The notes under the pieces are model-generated. The model was not told the DNA's origin, ran no database searches, and saw only the letters and a program-made list of their open reading frames with translations. 52,418 nucleotides of DNA from a virus. This document shows positions 1-7,237 of this stretch, one piece after another. The stretch is taken from positions 1 through 52,418 of IMG/VR virus record IMGVR_UViG_3300031673_000067; one strand, written 5' to 3'. Numbering within the stretch: position 1 is the first letter of the stretch; each line of letters starts with the position of its first letter. A program made the translations under genes and the position numbers.

Positions 1-151
1 CGTTCCATATCAACAATTTATTGACGCAGGATATTTTGAGGTAAAAGAAAAAGTCATCCCCACCGGAGAGGCTATACCAGTTACTAAAGTCACATCATCT
101 GGTATTGTGGCGATAGAGAATATAATCAGGAGAATTGGAAATGACCTGTAA
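1..151 (+). CDS. KilAC/ANT antirepressor, 3' end only
   Basis: This is the last 49 codons of an antirepressor whose complete copy lies at 50574-51152. The window begins inside the gene, so the start is missing. The reading frame begins at base 2 (V-P-Y-Q-Q-F) and ends at TAA 149-151. Compared with the complete copy there is one coding difference in this part (Thr to Ile, near base 114). The partial state is a product of where the contig starts, not a biological truncation. Confidence 0.85.
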   Translation, partial: VPYQQFIDAGYFEVKEKVIPTGEAIPVTKVTSSGIVAIENIIRRIGNDL

Positions 152-281
152 AGATTGTAAATATCAGTATAGTCATAGTAGCCGGTGTGTGTATTGTATG
201 CATTATTATGCTCGTATATATACAATACCAGACCAGATTAAAAATAAATTAACTGATAGAAAGGTGAGCATATGCAAATAA
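141..281 (+). CDS. Four-cysteine microprotein (46 aa)
   Basis: A 46-residue protein starts at ATG 141, inside the end of the antirepressor gene, and runs to TAA 279-281, overlapping the start of the next gene at 272. Cysteines 3, 6, 16 and 19 form two CxxC pairs, so a zinc knuckle is likely. The second copy at 51142-51282 differs at only a few residues (Tyr8 to His, Met20 to Ile) and keeps all four cysteines, which supports real coding. Function unknown; it may be an accessory factor of the antirepressor or of the recombination genes that follow. Confidence 0.65.
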   Translation: MTCKDCKYQYSHSSRCVYCMHYYARIYTIPDQIKNKLTDRKVSICK

Positions 282-1054
282 TTAATACCGAAATTATAAC
301 TAATGACTATTACAAAGTTCCTGCATTATCAAAAAGTTTTCTTGCAAAATTTGCAATTTCCCCGGCACATGCATTTACTAGAACTAAGTCAAAAGCGCTG
401 GGAGACGGGAAATTATTTCACGAATTCGTATTAGAGCCAGAAATATTTAATGCTAATTATGCTATTACATCATTATCGTTAGCAACAAAAGAAGGAAAAG
501 AATTTAAAGAGAATAATAAAAACAAAGAAATTATAAAAACACACGATATGGAAAAATATATTTCTATGCGAAATAATCTATTAAATTTTGATTTTTTCTT
601 TTGCAATGATTCTATGACATTTGGGGAAATAATTGTGAATTCTATAATAGAACAGGGATTTTTCGCAACTGCCAGGATATATGATATAGAATTTTCGATT
701 AAAATTAAACCGGATTTGTATCTTGAACACGATAATACAATCTTGATATTTGATCTCAAAACAGTAGAAAACGCATATAAAAACCAGCGCTGGGATTTTA
801 TTAATTACAAATATGATTGGCAATCAGAGCTATATAAAACTGTAATGCAGGCTAGATACCCGGATAAACAGATCAGATTTATATTTGTTTTGTGCGAAAA
901 AAATCAACCATTTGGCATTCGTTATGTAGAAGTTTTTAGCCCCCACGCTCTAAATAGAATAGAGGATGTTATTTTATTGCATCATGAGTGGGAATTGTCG
1001 GGAGGTGATAAATCTATTATATACAGCCCGAGTATAGAGGTATTAGAAATATGA
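272..1054 (+). CDS. RecE-like PD-(D/E)XK exonuclease (DUF3799 type)
   Basis: Likely a 5'-3' exonuclease that resects double-stranded ends for phage recombination together with a single-strand annealing or binding protein. The 260 residues follow the RecE C-terminal pattern: an N-terminal Ser/Pro-rich start with KSFLAKFAISPAHAF, a conserved His near residue 50 (G-K-L-F-H), IKIKPDLYL around D148, FDLKT with D161 and K163, and YDWQSELY with Q184. AAGGTGAG lies 5' of the ATG. It overlaps the preceding microprotein. The right end of the window carries a quite different nuclease in the same position, so this is one of two alleles at the locus. Family assignment rests on motifs. Confidence 0.75.
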   Translation: MQIINTEIITNDYYKVPALSKSFLAKFAISPAHAFTRTKSKALGDGKLFHEFVLEPEIFNANYAITSLSLATKEGKEFKENNKNKEIIKTHDMEKYISMRNNLLNFDFFFCNDSMTFGEIIVNSIIEQGFFATARIYDIEFSIKIKPDLYLEHDNTILIFDLKTVENAYKNQRWDFINYKYDWQSELYKTVMQARYPDKQIRFIFVLCEKNQPFGIRYVEVFSPHALNRIEDVILLHHEWELSGGDKSIIYSPSIEVLEI

Positions 1055-1063
1055 GGAGTAAAT

Positions 1064-1372
1064 ATGAATGAATTAGACGTAAAAGAAAAAATTGAAAATG
1101 AATTAAATGAGTATAAAAAGAAAACAATATTTTCTGATGAATTGTTGTGGATTGTCGAATATTTTGACGAATTAAATATCAGATATCTGTTAGACGCTAA
1201 TGATTTAACTTTTCAGTTTAGCTGTTACAATGAACAAATAGAGAATGATGTTAGAGCTATTGCAAAAAGCAATTATCTAACAGGTATTTTCGATGTGGAT
1301 TTTTATATCAAAGATATTTTTGATACTGGCGAGAAAACATTATTTATGAAATTAGAAAGGAAATTAAAATGA
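1064..1372 (+). CDS. Unknown 102-aa protein
   Basis: A small, acidic, mostly alpha/beta-looking protein with no recognised domain. GAGGAG precedes the ATG at 1064, and the stop overlaps the start of the SSB-like gene (1369). From codon 7 onward the sequence is identical to the partial gene at the right end of the window, but there the first six codons are replaced by a 55-residue cysteine-rich module. The gene is thus a mosaic whose N-terminus differs between the two alleles. Its position between nuclease and SSB suggests a role in recombination or DNA handling (inference). Confidence 0.75.
   Translation: MNELDVKEKIENELNEYKKKTIFSDELLWIVEYFDELNIRYLLDANDLTFQFSCYNEQIENDVRAIAKSNYLTGIFDVDFYIKDIFDTGEKTLFMKLERKLK
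1082..1208. repeat. Exact 127-bp repeat (partner 52292-52418)
   Basis: Bases 1082-1208 equal the last 127 bases of the window, with no mismatch, and the reading frame is the same in both. An exact terminal match of 127 bases is a common maximum k-mer length in de Bruijn assemblers, so the end of the contig probably marks the point where one strain path rejoins the other. Confidence 0.95.
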
Positions 1373-1836
1373 GATTTACAATTAAAGAAATTATTAAAAC
1401 TCTCCCTGTTGAAAGTTTTACAGCCCGTGATGGGAAGCCAATGACAAAATTCAAATGGATGGTTAATGGCACAAATGAACAAAATCAGGTAATGCAGAAT
1501 GTCGGTATATACTCATTTTCGAAATGGATTGCAGAAAATCTTAAACCCGGTGTTTACAATGTCGAGCTTGATAATTACCAATTGCAACATAATAATGTAT
1601 CAGTGTATAAAATCACCGATACAAAACCCGAAACTGACAACTATAAACAATATGGTAAAAGTTCGAATAATGTGTCTATTGACAAATTCTGGCATTTAGA
1701 ATCATTAGTCTGGAATCATTTACAAAATAAAGGCATTAGTTCTGAACAGGCATTTATTGATTATGCTGCGAAAGTTTTCGCAACTGCGTGCGTAAATATA
1801 GACTGGAATACAATAGACTCAAATATTGACAAATAA
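1369..1836 (+). CDS. SSB-like OB-fold protein, body only
   Basis: Probable single-stranded DNA-binding protein. Residues about 5-85 are beta-strand rich (LPVESFTARDGKPMTKFKW, then PGVYNVELDNYQ) in the style of an OB fold, followed by a helical segment. The frame stops at TAA 1834-1836, but directly behind it, in the same frame, lie 22 codons ending in the acidic tip DDDIPF, which is the hallmark of bacterial and phage SSB C-termini. The coding unit probably was, or still is, one protein ending at 1905. Position after a RecE-like nuclease fits a recombination module. The fold assignment is by pattern only. Confidence 0.6.
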   Translation: MRFTIKEIIKTLPVESFTARDGKPMTKFKWMVNGTNEQNQVMQNVGIYSFSKWIAENLKPGVYNVELDNYQLQHNNVSVYKITDTKPETDNYKQYGKSSNNVSIDKFWHLESLVWNHLQNKGISSEQAFIDYAAKVFATACVNIDWNTIDSNIDK

Positions 1837-1905
1837 ATAGATCAAATGAAAAATAATGTTAATCAGGTTTTCGGGGATACCCCGGATGACGATATCCCAT
1901 TCTGA
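1837..1905 (+). other. SSB acidic C-terminal tip, in frame after a stop
   Basis: In the frame of the preceding gene, codons 1837-1902 read I-D-Q-M-K-N-N-V and end G-D-T-P-D-D-D-I-P-F, followed by TGA 1903-1905. The only interruption is TAA at 1834; a single C-to-T change in CAA (Gln) would create it. An internal ATG at 1846 could start a 19-residue peptide, but it has no ribosome binding site. Options are a nonsense mutation, stop readthrough, or a variant fixed in only part of the population. Confidence 0.7.
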
Positions 1906-1930
1906 AGATATCCCGTTTTAAGGAAAAACA

Positions 1931-2080
1931 ATGATTATTTTAGCTGAACATAACGGAAACGTATTATACCGCTGCGACTGCGGGTATATTACAAATTATG
2001 AACTATGTGCACAATGTGGCACAAAATTAAAAGAATTATATTTTAAAATGAAGTATAATAATAAAAAGGAGCTACAATGA
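1931..2080 (+). CDS. Zinc-ribbon microprotein (49 aa)
   Basis: Starts at ATG 1931 with AAGGAAAA just upstream and ends at TGA 2078-2080, where it overlaps the next start by four bases (ATGA). Cysteines 15, 17, 26 and 29 (RCDCGY, then CAQCGT) form a compact zinc ribbon. Tight translational coupling on its downstream side supports a real gene. Function unknown. Confidence 0.7.
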   Translation: MIILAEHNGNVLYRCDCGYITNYELCAQCGTKLKELYFKMKYNNKKELQ

Positions 2081-2550
2081 CAAAACAAGAAATTATGCAA
2101 ATGGTTAAAAAACCTAAATCAAAAGTATTAGAATTTTTGTTGACAATTCCTGAGGCAGGAAAAGTGAAATATCTTGAGGAATGTCAACTGGTTTTGACGG
2201 ACATCTTTATTGGTGAAATGAAATATAATTTACATCCAGCAAAGTCAAAAAACATTAAAGAGCGTTTTAAAGTGATTGAGAAAATCTTGATTGCATATGG
2301 ATGTAACCAGGATAAAATTGATTACGGCATCAATGCACTTGCGCAAATCGCAATCTACGGATATGAGAAAAAAGCTATAAAAGATAAACTTATAAACAAA
2401 TACAACCCTGTCAACGATGGCATAAATGTAGGTAATGAGATTGCTAAATTACAAAAAGCCAATGCTGGAAAATCTGATAGTATATTTGAGGTTTCTGAGT
2501 TGGATTCTGTAATTGATCCTCTATCTTATGCAAGAGCATTCTGGAGATGA
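2077..2550 (+). CDS. Unknown 157-aa protein
   Basis: No family recognised. The protein is helical and lysine-rich, without membrane segments or cysteine motifs that stand out. Its start overlaps the zinc-ribbon gene by four bases, and its stop overlaps the kinase-like gene by four bases (ATGA at 2547). This strict coupling to the histidine-kinase-like protein suggests that the two act together (inference). Confidence 0.75.
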   Translation: MTKQEIMQMVKKPKSKVLEFLLTIPEAGKVKYLEECQLVLTDIFIGEMKYNLHPAKSKNIKERFKVIEKILIAYGCNQDKIDYGINALAQIAIYGYEKKAIKDKLINKYNPVNDGINVGNEIAKLQKANAGKSDSIFEVSELDSVIDPLSYARAFWR

Positions 2551-3920
2551 CATATTTAAGAATTGATGATTTGCAAAAAGTCAGAAATCATGTCCATTTT
2601 GCAGCAGCGTCATTATTTACGGTAGGCGGTATCTGGTCTACCGTATTAAATTTTAATGATTATAGACAAAGCAACTTAATCAACACACTAAATGTCAATA
2701 GTGTTAAATATGTTCTATTATGCACAATATTAATGGCATTTACGTTTATTCCTCATAGGATATCTCGATATATACAGGTAGCAACTCTTCTATTAGCATC
2801 AACATTATGTATACTGATCAACAATGAAATAGGGGTTGTAGCAGAGTTCCCGTTTCTGGCATGTGCAATTGTTTTAATGTTAGCGTATGGATTTCTCGGT
2901 GATCAGTCTCTTATTTACGATATTAAAAAACATAAATTATTTTTATTAATAACATGGTTTATTCTGGCTTATGTTATCAAGTTTTATATTTATAAATTTG
3001 ATATTATTCAATTTACAATTAGTTATCTTAATCAATATTTTTATTTTTTTGCGTTTTCTATTATTTTAATATTGTCGTTAAAATTAATCATAAGTATTTC
3101 TAATAACATAATCATCAAATTGCGTGAAACAAACATAAATATATCTAACGAAGCAAAGTTATTATATACAGAAATACTAACCAAAAACAACGAGATTGAT
3201 ATTAAAAACAAAGAGATCAATAAAATAACTAAAGAACTATTAATGAAAAACACTTTGACTGAAATAGGAAAAGCTACTTCTAACACGCTACACAGCATAG
3301 GAAATGTTTTAGCACAGGTTAAACTTTTAGGCGATTATATAGAAACTGACTTATCAAAAACTGAGGATATATTCCTCTATGTTGATGTGTCATTAAAATC
3401 TATAAATGACGCTATTAAACTCGTAAATAACGAAAGAAACTATCTTAAATTTGGCATCTCTAATGATATGATGTTAAATGATGTAAAGGATATTATTGAA
3501 GCTGTTTTATATCTATATCGTATAAAAGACAAATATAATTTCATTACCAGTTATTCTAATAATCTAGTAATCAACATCAACGCATGCGAATTCAAAGAGG
3601 CTTTTATGAACATCTTAAAAAATGCTATAGAGGCATCTGAAGATATAATAAAGCCTAATATCTATATAACTGCAAACAGAATTGATGAATATATATATGT
3701 TGAAATAACAGACCAGGGTACCGGTATTGAGATATGTAGTATTTGCGGCAAAAACAATTGTTTAGAATGTAATAAATTTTCACTTGGTAATACAACAAAA
3801 ATAAATGGTTCAGGAAACGGAAAAAGGCAGGTTATAGATTTTTGCAATAAATATGATTATGGATTTAAAATTAAATCAGAGGTAAATAATTTTACAAAAA
3901 TTACTTTGGAATTGAAATGA
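2547..3920 (+). CDS. Membrane histidine-kinase-like protein with Cys insert
   Basis: A 457-residue protein with about six hydrophobic segments in residues 15-190, a helical linker (about 195-235), a dimerisation-like region with a candidate phospho-acceptor His249 in NTLHSIGNVLAQV, and a GHKL ATPase domain. In the ATPase, the N-box is EAFMNILKNAIEASE (N355, N359), the G1 box is DQGTGI (389-394), and the G2-like part is GSGNGKRQV (421-429). Between G1 and G2 sits CSICGKNNCLEC (C397, C400, C405, C408), a likely zinc knuckle in the ATP lid. No response regulator is seen in the window. It may sense the cell state or act through the ATPase alone; both are inference. A signalling kinase is rare in phage genomes. 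Confidence 0.75.
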   Translation: MTYLRIDDLQKVRNHVHFAAASLFTVGGIWSTVLNFNDYRQSNLINTLNVNSVKYVLLCTILMAFTFIPHRISRYIQVATLLLASTLCILINNEIGVVAEFPFLACAIVLMLAYGFLGDQSLIYDIKKHKLFLLITWFILAYVIKFYIYKFDIIQFTISYLNQYFYFFAFSIILILSLKLIISISNNIIIKLRETNINISNEAKLLYTEILTKNNEIDIKNKEINKITKELLMKNTLTEIGKATSNTLHSIGNVLAQVKLLGDYIETDLSKTEDIFLYVDVSLKSINDAIKLVNNERNYLKFGISNDMMLNDVKDIIEAVLYLYRIKDKYNFITSYSNNLVININACEFKEAFMNILKNAIEASEDIIKPNIYITANRIDEYIYVEITDQGTGIEICSICGKNNCLECNKFSLGNTTKINGSGNGKRQVIDFCNKYDYGFKIKSEVNNFTKITLELK

Positions 3921-4081
3921 AAATATATTATATAAATAAATGTGCTGACTGCAAATATTGTGAAGTTGATTATTATACATGGGTTTTATATTGTGCTAAA
4001 GAAAATAGAATAATTGGAGATTATTTTACTGATAATGTTATACCTGAATGGTGTAAGCTAAAAATTCATTTGAGTAAATAA
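3917..4081 (+). CDS. Cys-rich microprotein (54 aa)
   Basis: The start overlaps the kinase-like gene by four bases (ATGA at 3917). Cysteines 9, 12, 15, 26 and 46 suggest metal binding. It is the last gene of the rightward operon, and its final 16 bases overlap the 3' end of the leftward gene ending at 4066, so the two operons converge without a spacer. Function unknown. Confidence 0.65.
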   Translation: MKIYYINKCADCKYCEVDYYTWVLYCAKENRIIGDYFTDNVIPEWCKLKIHLSK

Positions 4082-4884
4082 TTAAGTTTGTCATCATTTT
4101 TGACCCTAAACGAATATTGCGAGATGATTGCATCATTTAGTTGGTATCCAATAAAATTTAGGCCTTCCCTTTCCTCTTCCTGCGCATCTAACAATAATCT
4201 TAACTCTCTAAATCTTTTTACTTTTATATAATCTTCCCATATTTGCGAAAGAAAAAAATCTAATATTTGTGTACAGTCCTTCTCAATCGATATTAATGCT
4301 TCCGTATTGGATAGAAAATCTTGTTTTAATTTATCTATAATTTTTATATTGATTAAAGACTTAGCTGTTGTATATAACTCATTATAATCTTTGTGACTGG
4401 TAAACCCTAACTCCAGCGGTTCTATATAAGATAAAATCTGTCCTTTTAAAATTATAATTAATCCCTTATCTGTGCCTGTATAACTACATATCATTTTACT
4501 AAGTCGCTCTATGCTCGGATAAATCCCCAGTTTTTCCATTGCGAGGTGAAACGACTGGCGGTCTTTTTCTGAATTAAACACAGCCTTTTCCATCAGGATA
4601 TAATATTTATCCTGTAGTTCTAATTCTTTTTTTTTATTTTCTATTTTTTGTTTTTCTATTTCACGTTTTTCTTTTTCAGCTTGTTTTATTTCTATTTCTT
4701 TTCTATGACTTTTAATTATATTAATTAAACTCTCTAACCCTCGATTAATAAATTTTATGATTATGTAAACAATCAAAAAAAAAGAGCCTAATACAATAAG
4801 CCCTTTTATGCCTCCAATCAGATCAAACAGCTTTACAACTGCATCGGGATTATCCAAGGCTTTTTCTAATATTTTTTCATTCAT
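4066..4884 (-). CDS. Membrane-anchored coiled-coil protein (272 aa)
   Basis: No family recognised. A short N-terminal helix is followed by a transmembrane segment (about residues 28-47, GLIVLGSFFLIVYIIIKF), then a strongly charged coiled coil (about 58-95, rich in KQAEKEKREIEKQ repeats) and a helical domain. The start overlaps the hydrolase gene by eight bases. It is the last leftward gene of the late region. With the similarly built protein at 5589-6311 it brackets an alpha/beta hydrolase, so the three may form one membrane-associated unit. A role in superinfection exclusion or host lysis is possible but not shown. Confidence 0.7.
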   Translation of the reverse strand: MNEKILEKALDNPDAVVKLFDLIGGIKGLIVLGSFFLIVYIIIKFINRGLESLINIIKSHRKEIEIKQAEKEKREIEKQKIENKKKELELQDKYYILMEKAVFNSEKDRQSFHLAMEKLGIYPSIERLSKMICSYTGTDKGLIIILKGQILSYIEPLELGFTSHKDYNELYTTAKSLINIKIIDKLKQDFLSNTEALISIEKDCTQILDFFLSQIWEDYIKVKRFRELRLLLDAQEEEREGLNFIGYQLNDAIISQYSFRVKNDDKLNYLLK

Positions 4885-5587
4885 TATTTTTTTTAATAAT
4901 AGTATATAATATTTTTGCTAATTTTTTATAATTAGAAAAAAACATAGAATGATCTGTTTCAATGTTAATTATGTTTTCAATTTCATTATCATTAATCATT
5001 TGTTGCTGTAAATCATAACTAATAGCATGATCTAACAATGTTGATATATAATATTTTTTTGCAATTTTATATTTTGTACCCAATACCATTTTTTCGGTAA
5101 ATGGTATTAATGGTTCTATTGTCAATAATTGTCTTGCTAAATAATGATACATCGTATCACACTCATTATAAAACGCATCAATTATACATTCTCTATTAAT
5201 ATCAACTGTTTTATTTTCTTCATCAACAATAAGATTTTTTCCAGCGATACTATCAATATCTGTCATCGCATAATCTAATAATGATTTTCCGTTTGCTGGT
5301 GCAAATGCTGACAAATATACTCCTGTGACATCTGGATATTTTTCTAGTAATGTGCTTAAAACAATACCAGACATACTGTGTGCTACTATTATAGTTTTTT
5401 TATCAATTATTTGATCTACAATATTAACATAGTTTTGTAATGTTATATTACCAGGATTTTCTTTAGATATGCCATGTCCGGGGAGTTCTACTGCTATTGT
5501 GTTTATACCACTATAATTTAGCATTTTTTCAATTTGAAACCAGCACCATGCACCATGCCATGCCCCGTGTAATAATATTACTCTCAT
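4877..5587 (-). CDS. Alpha/beta hydrolase
   Basis: A 236-residue hydrolase of the esterase/hydroxynitrile-lyase-like type. VILLHGAWHGAWCW (residues 3-16) is the oxyanion-hole region, VAHSMSG contains the nucleophile Ser near residue 71, and TDHSMFF near the C-terminus supplies the catalytic His. There is no signal peptide, so it is cytoplasmic unless partnered. It lies next to the spanin genes and between two membrane-anchored coiled-coil proteins. The substrate is unknown: a lipid or ester on the envelope, a host metabolite, or a defence signal are all possible. The hydrolase assignment is firm; the role is open. Confidence 0.85.
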   Translation of the reverse strand: MRVILLHGAWHGAWCWFQIEKMLNYSGINTIAVELPGHGISKENPGNITLQNYVNIVDQIIDKKTIIVAHSMSGIVLSTLLEKYPDVTGVYLSAFAPANGKSLLDYAMTDIDSIAGKNLIVDEENKTVDINRECIIDAFYNECDTMYHYLARQLLTIEPLIPFTEKMVLGTKYKIAKKYYISTLLDHAISYDLQQQMINDNEIENIINIETDHSMFFSNYKKLAKILYTIIKKNNE

Positions 5588-5588
5588 A

Positions 5589-6311
5589 TTATTCCCCCTT
5601 TAATATTTTAATATTATTTTGTTTTTCTGCATCTTTTAATATGTCTATGTGTATATCTGTCGAAATTTCTTTACATTCTTCTAATAAAGTTTTTATGTGT
5701 GTGTCGTTTAATTCGTTTATTTTTTCACCACACTTTTTTATAAATTCTGATCGAGATAGCATATCAAAAGAAAAACTAATATCATTTATTTTTGACTGGA
5801 CTTTACTAAAAACATAACTGTTAACAAAATCTTTATATTTTTCCCATTCATTTATATTGTCATATTTATATAAATGATTTTCTTTTAATATTACTCTCAT
5901 TGTATTTATAAATTCAACCATTCCCGTATTAATAAACAGTTTTAATAGTTTATATTTCTCTTCCGTCTCATTTAATTCAAATTCATTTTTTACAATATTC
6001 ATGATCTTATATATAATAATATCTTTATTTCTTTCTACAATAATCATTTGTTTTTCTATAATTTGTTTTCTCAGAAAATGTATATTATCATTAGCTCTAA
6101 TAATATCCTCAGCAATCTGATCTATTTTTAACTGTGATACACAAAATAAATCATCATTTATTTTTTTTATCTTTATTTCGTTATCATTAAGATTTATTTC
6201 ACCAAATTTAGATTTTATTTTCAGATTTGCTTTTTTAAATATTGCTATAATTATAATTATCAAAACAATAACTGAAATTATTAATATACCTAAAATCATG
6301 TATTCATTCAT
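5589..6311 (-). CDS. Membrane-anchored helical protein (240 aa)
   Basis: A single N-terminal transmembrane segment (about residues 5-25, almost all Ile/Val/Leu) is followed by a charged, helical cytoplasmic or periplasmic domain. No family is recognised. The start overlaps the end of the o-spanin gene by eight bases, and the stop is two bases before the hydrolase start region, so it is translationally linked to both. Similar in plan to the protein at 4066-4884. Confidence 0.7.
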   Translation of the reverse strand: MNEYMILGILIISVIVLIIIIIAIFKKANLKIKSKFGEINLNDNEIKIKKINDDLFCVSQLKIDQIAEDIIRANDNIHFLRKQIIEKQMIIVERNKDIIIYKIMNIVKNEFELNETEEKYKLLKLFINTGMVEFINTMRVILKENHLYKYDNINEWEKYKDFVNSYVFSKVQSKINDISFSFDMLSRSEFIKKCGEKINELNDTHIKTLLEECKEISTDIHIDILKDAEKQNNIKILKGE

Positions 6312-6570
6312 TTGTTGTCAACTCAATTACTTTCGCAGCCCATAACTCCCATTCGTTTTGTTTATCATCAATATCTTTTAAAAACTCTGCAAATAACTGT
6401 TTTTGTTCAACTGTCATATTTTCAATAAGTTTATTTATTATAATCTTATCATAAATTACTGGTGCTGGAGTTACCGGATAATCATAACTCGGATAAACAT
6501 ATTCAGTCGTTTTGCAGCCGCTTATTGTTAGCATCAATAATAGAATCAATAACGTTGTTAATTTCTTCAT
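6304..6570 (-). CDS. o-spanin-like lipoprotein (Rz1-like)
   Basis: Outer-membrane spanin candidate. The start at 6570 is chosen over an upstream ATG because AGGAGG lies nine bases before it and the protein then begins with a classic lipoprotein signal: MKKLTTLLIL..., lipobox LTISGC with Cys19. The mature part has a Pro-rich stretch (YPVTPAPVIY) as in Rz1 proteins, then a helix. Its 5' part overlaps the i-spanin gene in another frame, the usual Rz/Rz1 arrangement. The length of 88 residues is within the o-spanin range. Confidence 0.75.
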   Translation of the reverse strand: MKKLTTLLILLLMLTISGCKTTEYVYPSYDYPVTPAPVIYDKIIINKLIENMTVEQKQLFAEFLKDIDDKQNEWELWAAKVIELTTNE

Positions 6571-6805
6571 CTGTTTGTGCCTCCTTAATTTTCTGCTTAA
6601 CATGATAATTGTCTTTTATAATTTCATCTTTAGCATTTTGATAATCTTTTAATATAGTAAGATTTTTTTCTTTCATCTTAACAGTTTCTTTTAAATTATT
6701 TATTTCTTTGTTTTTTCTTTTAATCACTTTTGACATAACAATTATTGTTATTATCAATATTGTTATTGTTAATATAATAGTTCCTATTATTATTGCATAT
6801 ACCAT
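6503..6805 (-). CDS. i-spanin-like protein (Rz-like)
   Basis: Inner-membrane spanin candidate: one N-terminal transmembrane segment (MVYAIIIGTIILTITILII) followed by a periplasmic coiled coil rich in Lys, Glu and Asn. Start 6805 is chosen because GGGAG lies about eight bases upstream; an in-frame ATG at 6859 would add a charged leader before the membrane anchor. It overlaps the lipoprotein gene by 68 bases and the upstream 83-aa gene by 86 bases, each in a different frame. Confidence 0.7.
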   Translation of the reverse strand: MVYAIIIGTIILTITILIITIIVMSKVIKRKNKEINNLKETVKMKEKNLTILKDYQNAKDEIIKDNYHVKQKIKEAQTDEEINNVIDSIIDANNKRLQND

Positions 6806-6971
6806 TGTTTTTCTCCCACTCATTTCTAAATTTAGCAGCAAATAATCGTATCCACTCATATATTGCGATTTCGCCTACGTCATATCCAAGCTGTTCAGAT
6901 TTTAGCCATTTATATTTTAACATTTCTTGAATCTGTGCTTGTAAACATTCATGCTCTAATTGCCAATCCAT
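6720..6971 (-). CDS. Small phage protein with KW-SE-GYD motif (83 aa)
   Basis: Residues 18-50 (KYKWLKSEQLGYDVGE then EWIRLFAAKFRNEWEK) match a pattern common to small phage proteins near lysis and tail genes; its function is unknown. The last 27 residues are an Asn-rich low-complexity tail that arises because the gene runs on over the hydrophobic start of the i-spanin gene in another frame. The functional part may end near residue 55. Confidence 0.6.
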   Translation of the reverse strand: MDWQLEHECLQAQIQEMLKYKWLKSEQLGYDVGEIAIYEWIRLFAAKFRNEWEKNNGICNNNRNYYINNNNIDNNNNCYVKSD

Positions 6972-6973
6972 GA

Positions 6974-7237
6974 TTATTTTTTCTTAGCGAAATTACTTCC
7001 GAGTTTAGCGCCCCAGACAGTTACAAATATTGTTCCCTGGAATGTCAATGTAGCTACAAATGTGTTAGAATCCATACCGTTTTCTGAAAACAATGACAGA
7101 ATACAATAAGCTCCACCCATCATAACCAATATTTCCGATACAATAAACGCAATTGACCCAAGTATTTTTCCGGTAGTCATTTTTTTAGGCTCTTCTTTAG
7201 TTTCTCCTGTTGATATAGGCGTTTCTTGATCACTCAT
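6974..7237 (-). CDS. Holin-like membrane protein (87 aa)
   Basis: Two hydrophobic segments (about residues 25-48 and 62-78), a charged N-terminus and a basic end (KLGSNFAKKK) are typical of small holins. Its place between the putative endolysin genes and the spanins supports this. It overlaps the glycosidase gene by four bases. Homology to a named holin family was not recognised. Confidence 0.6.
   Translation of the reverse strand: MSDQETPISTGETKEEPKKMTTGKILGSIAFIVSEILVMMGGAYCILSLFSENGMDSNTFVATLTFQGTIFVTVWGAKLGSNFAKKK

Larger units (their letters stand above)
1..281. repeat. Left copy of terminal overlap (partner 51002-51282)
   Basis: Bases 1-281 match 51002-51282 except at six positions: 114, 162, 194, 197, 200 and 270. 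Three of these are coding changes or near-neutral changes and the others are synonymous, which looks like strain variation and not random read error. Identity collapses just inside the next gene, after the shared start codon. Together with the 127-base repeat this shows that the contig closes on itself with a variant segment. Confidence 0.95.

Noticed and set aside
1-281. Terminal redundancy of packaged DNA
   Set aside because: Real terminal repeats are identical; here the copies differ and are followed by different genes, while the final overlap is exactly 127 bases, which fits assembly through two strain variants.
1834-1836. Alternative genetic code (TAA read as Gln)
   Set aside because: Many other genes end correctly at TAA right before the next ribosome binding site, so general recoding of TAA is unlikely; local readthrough or mutation is preferred.
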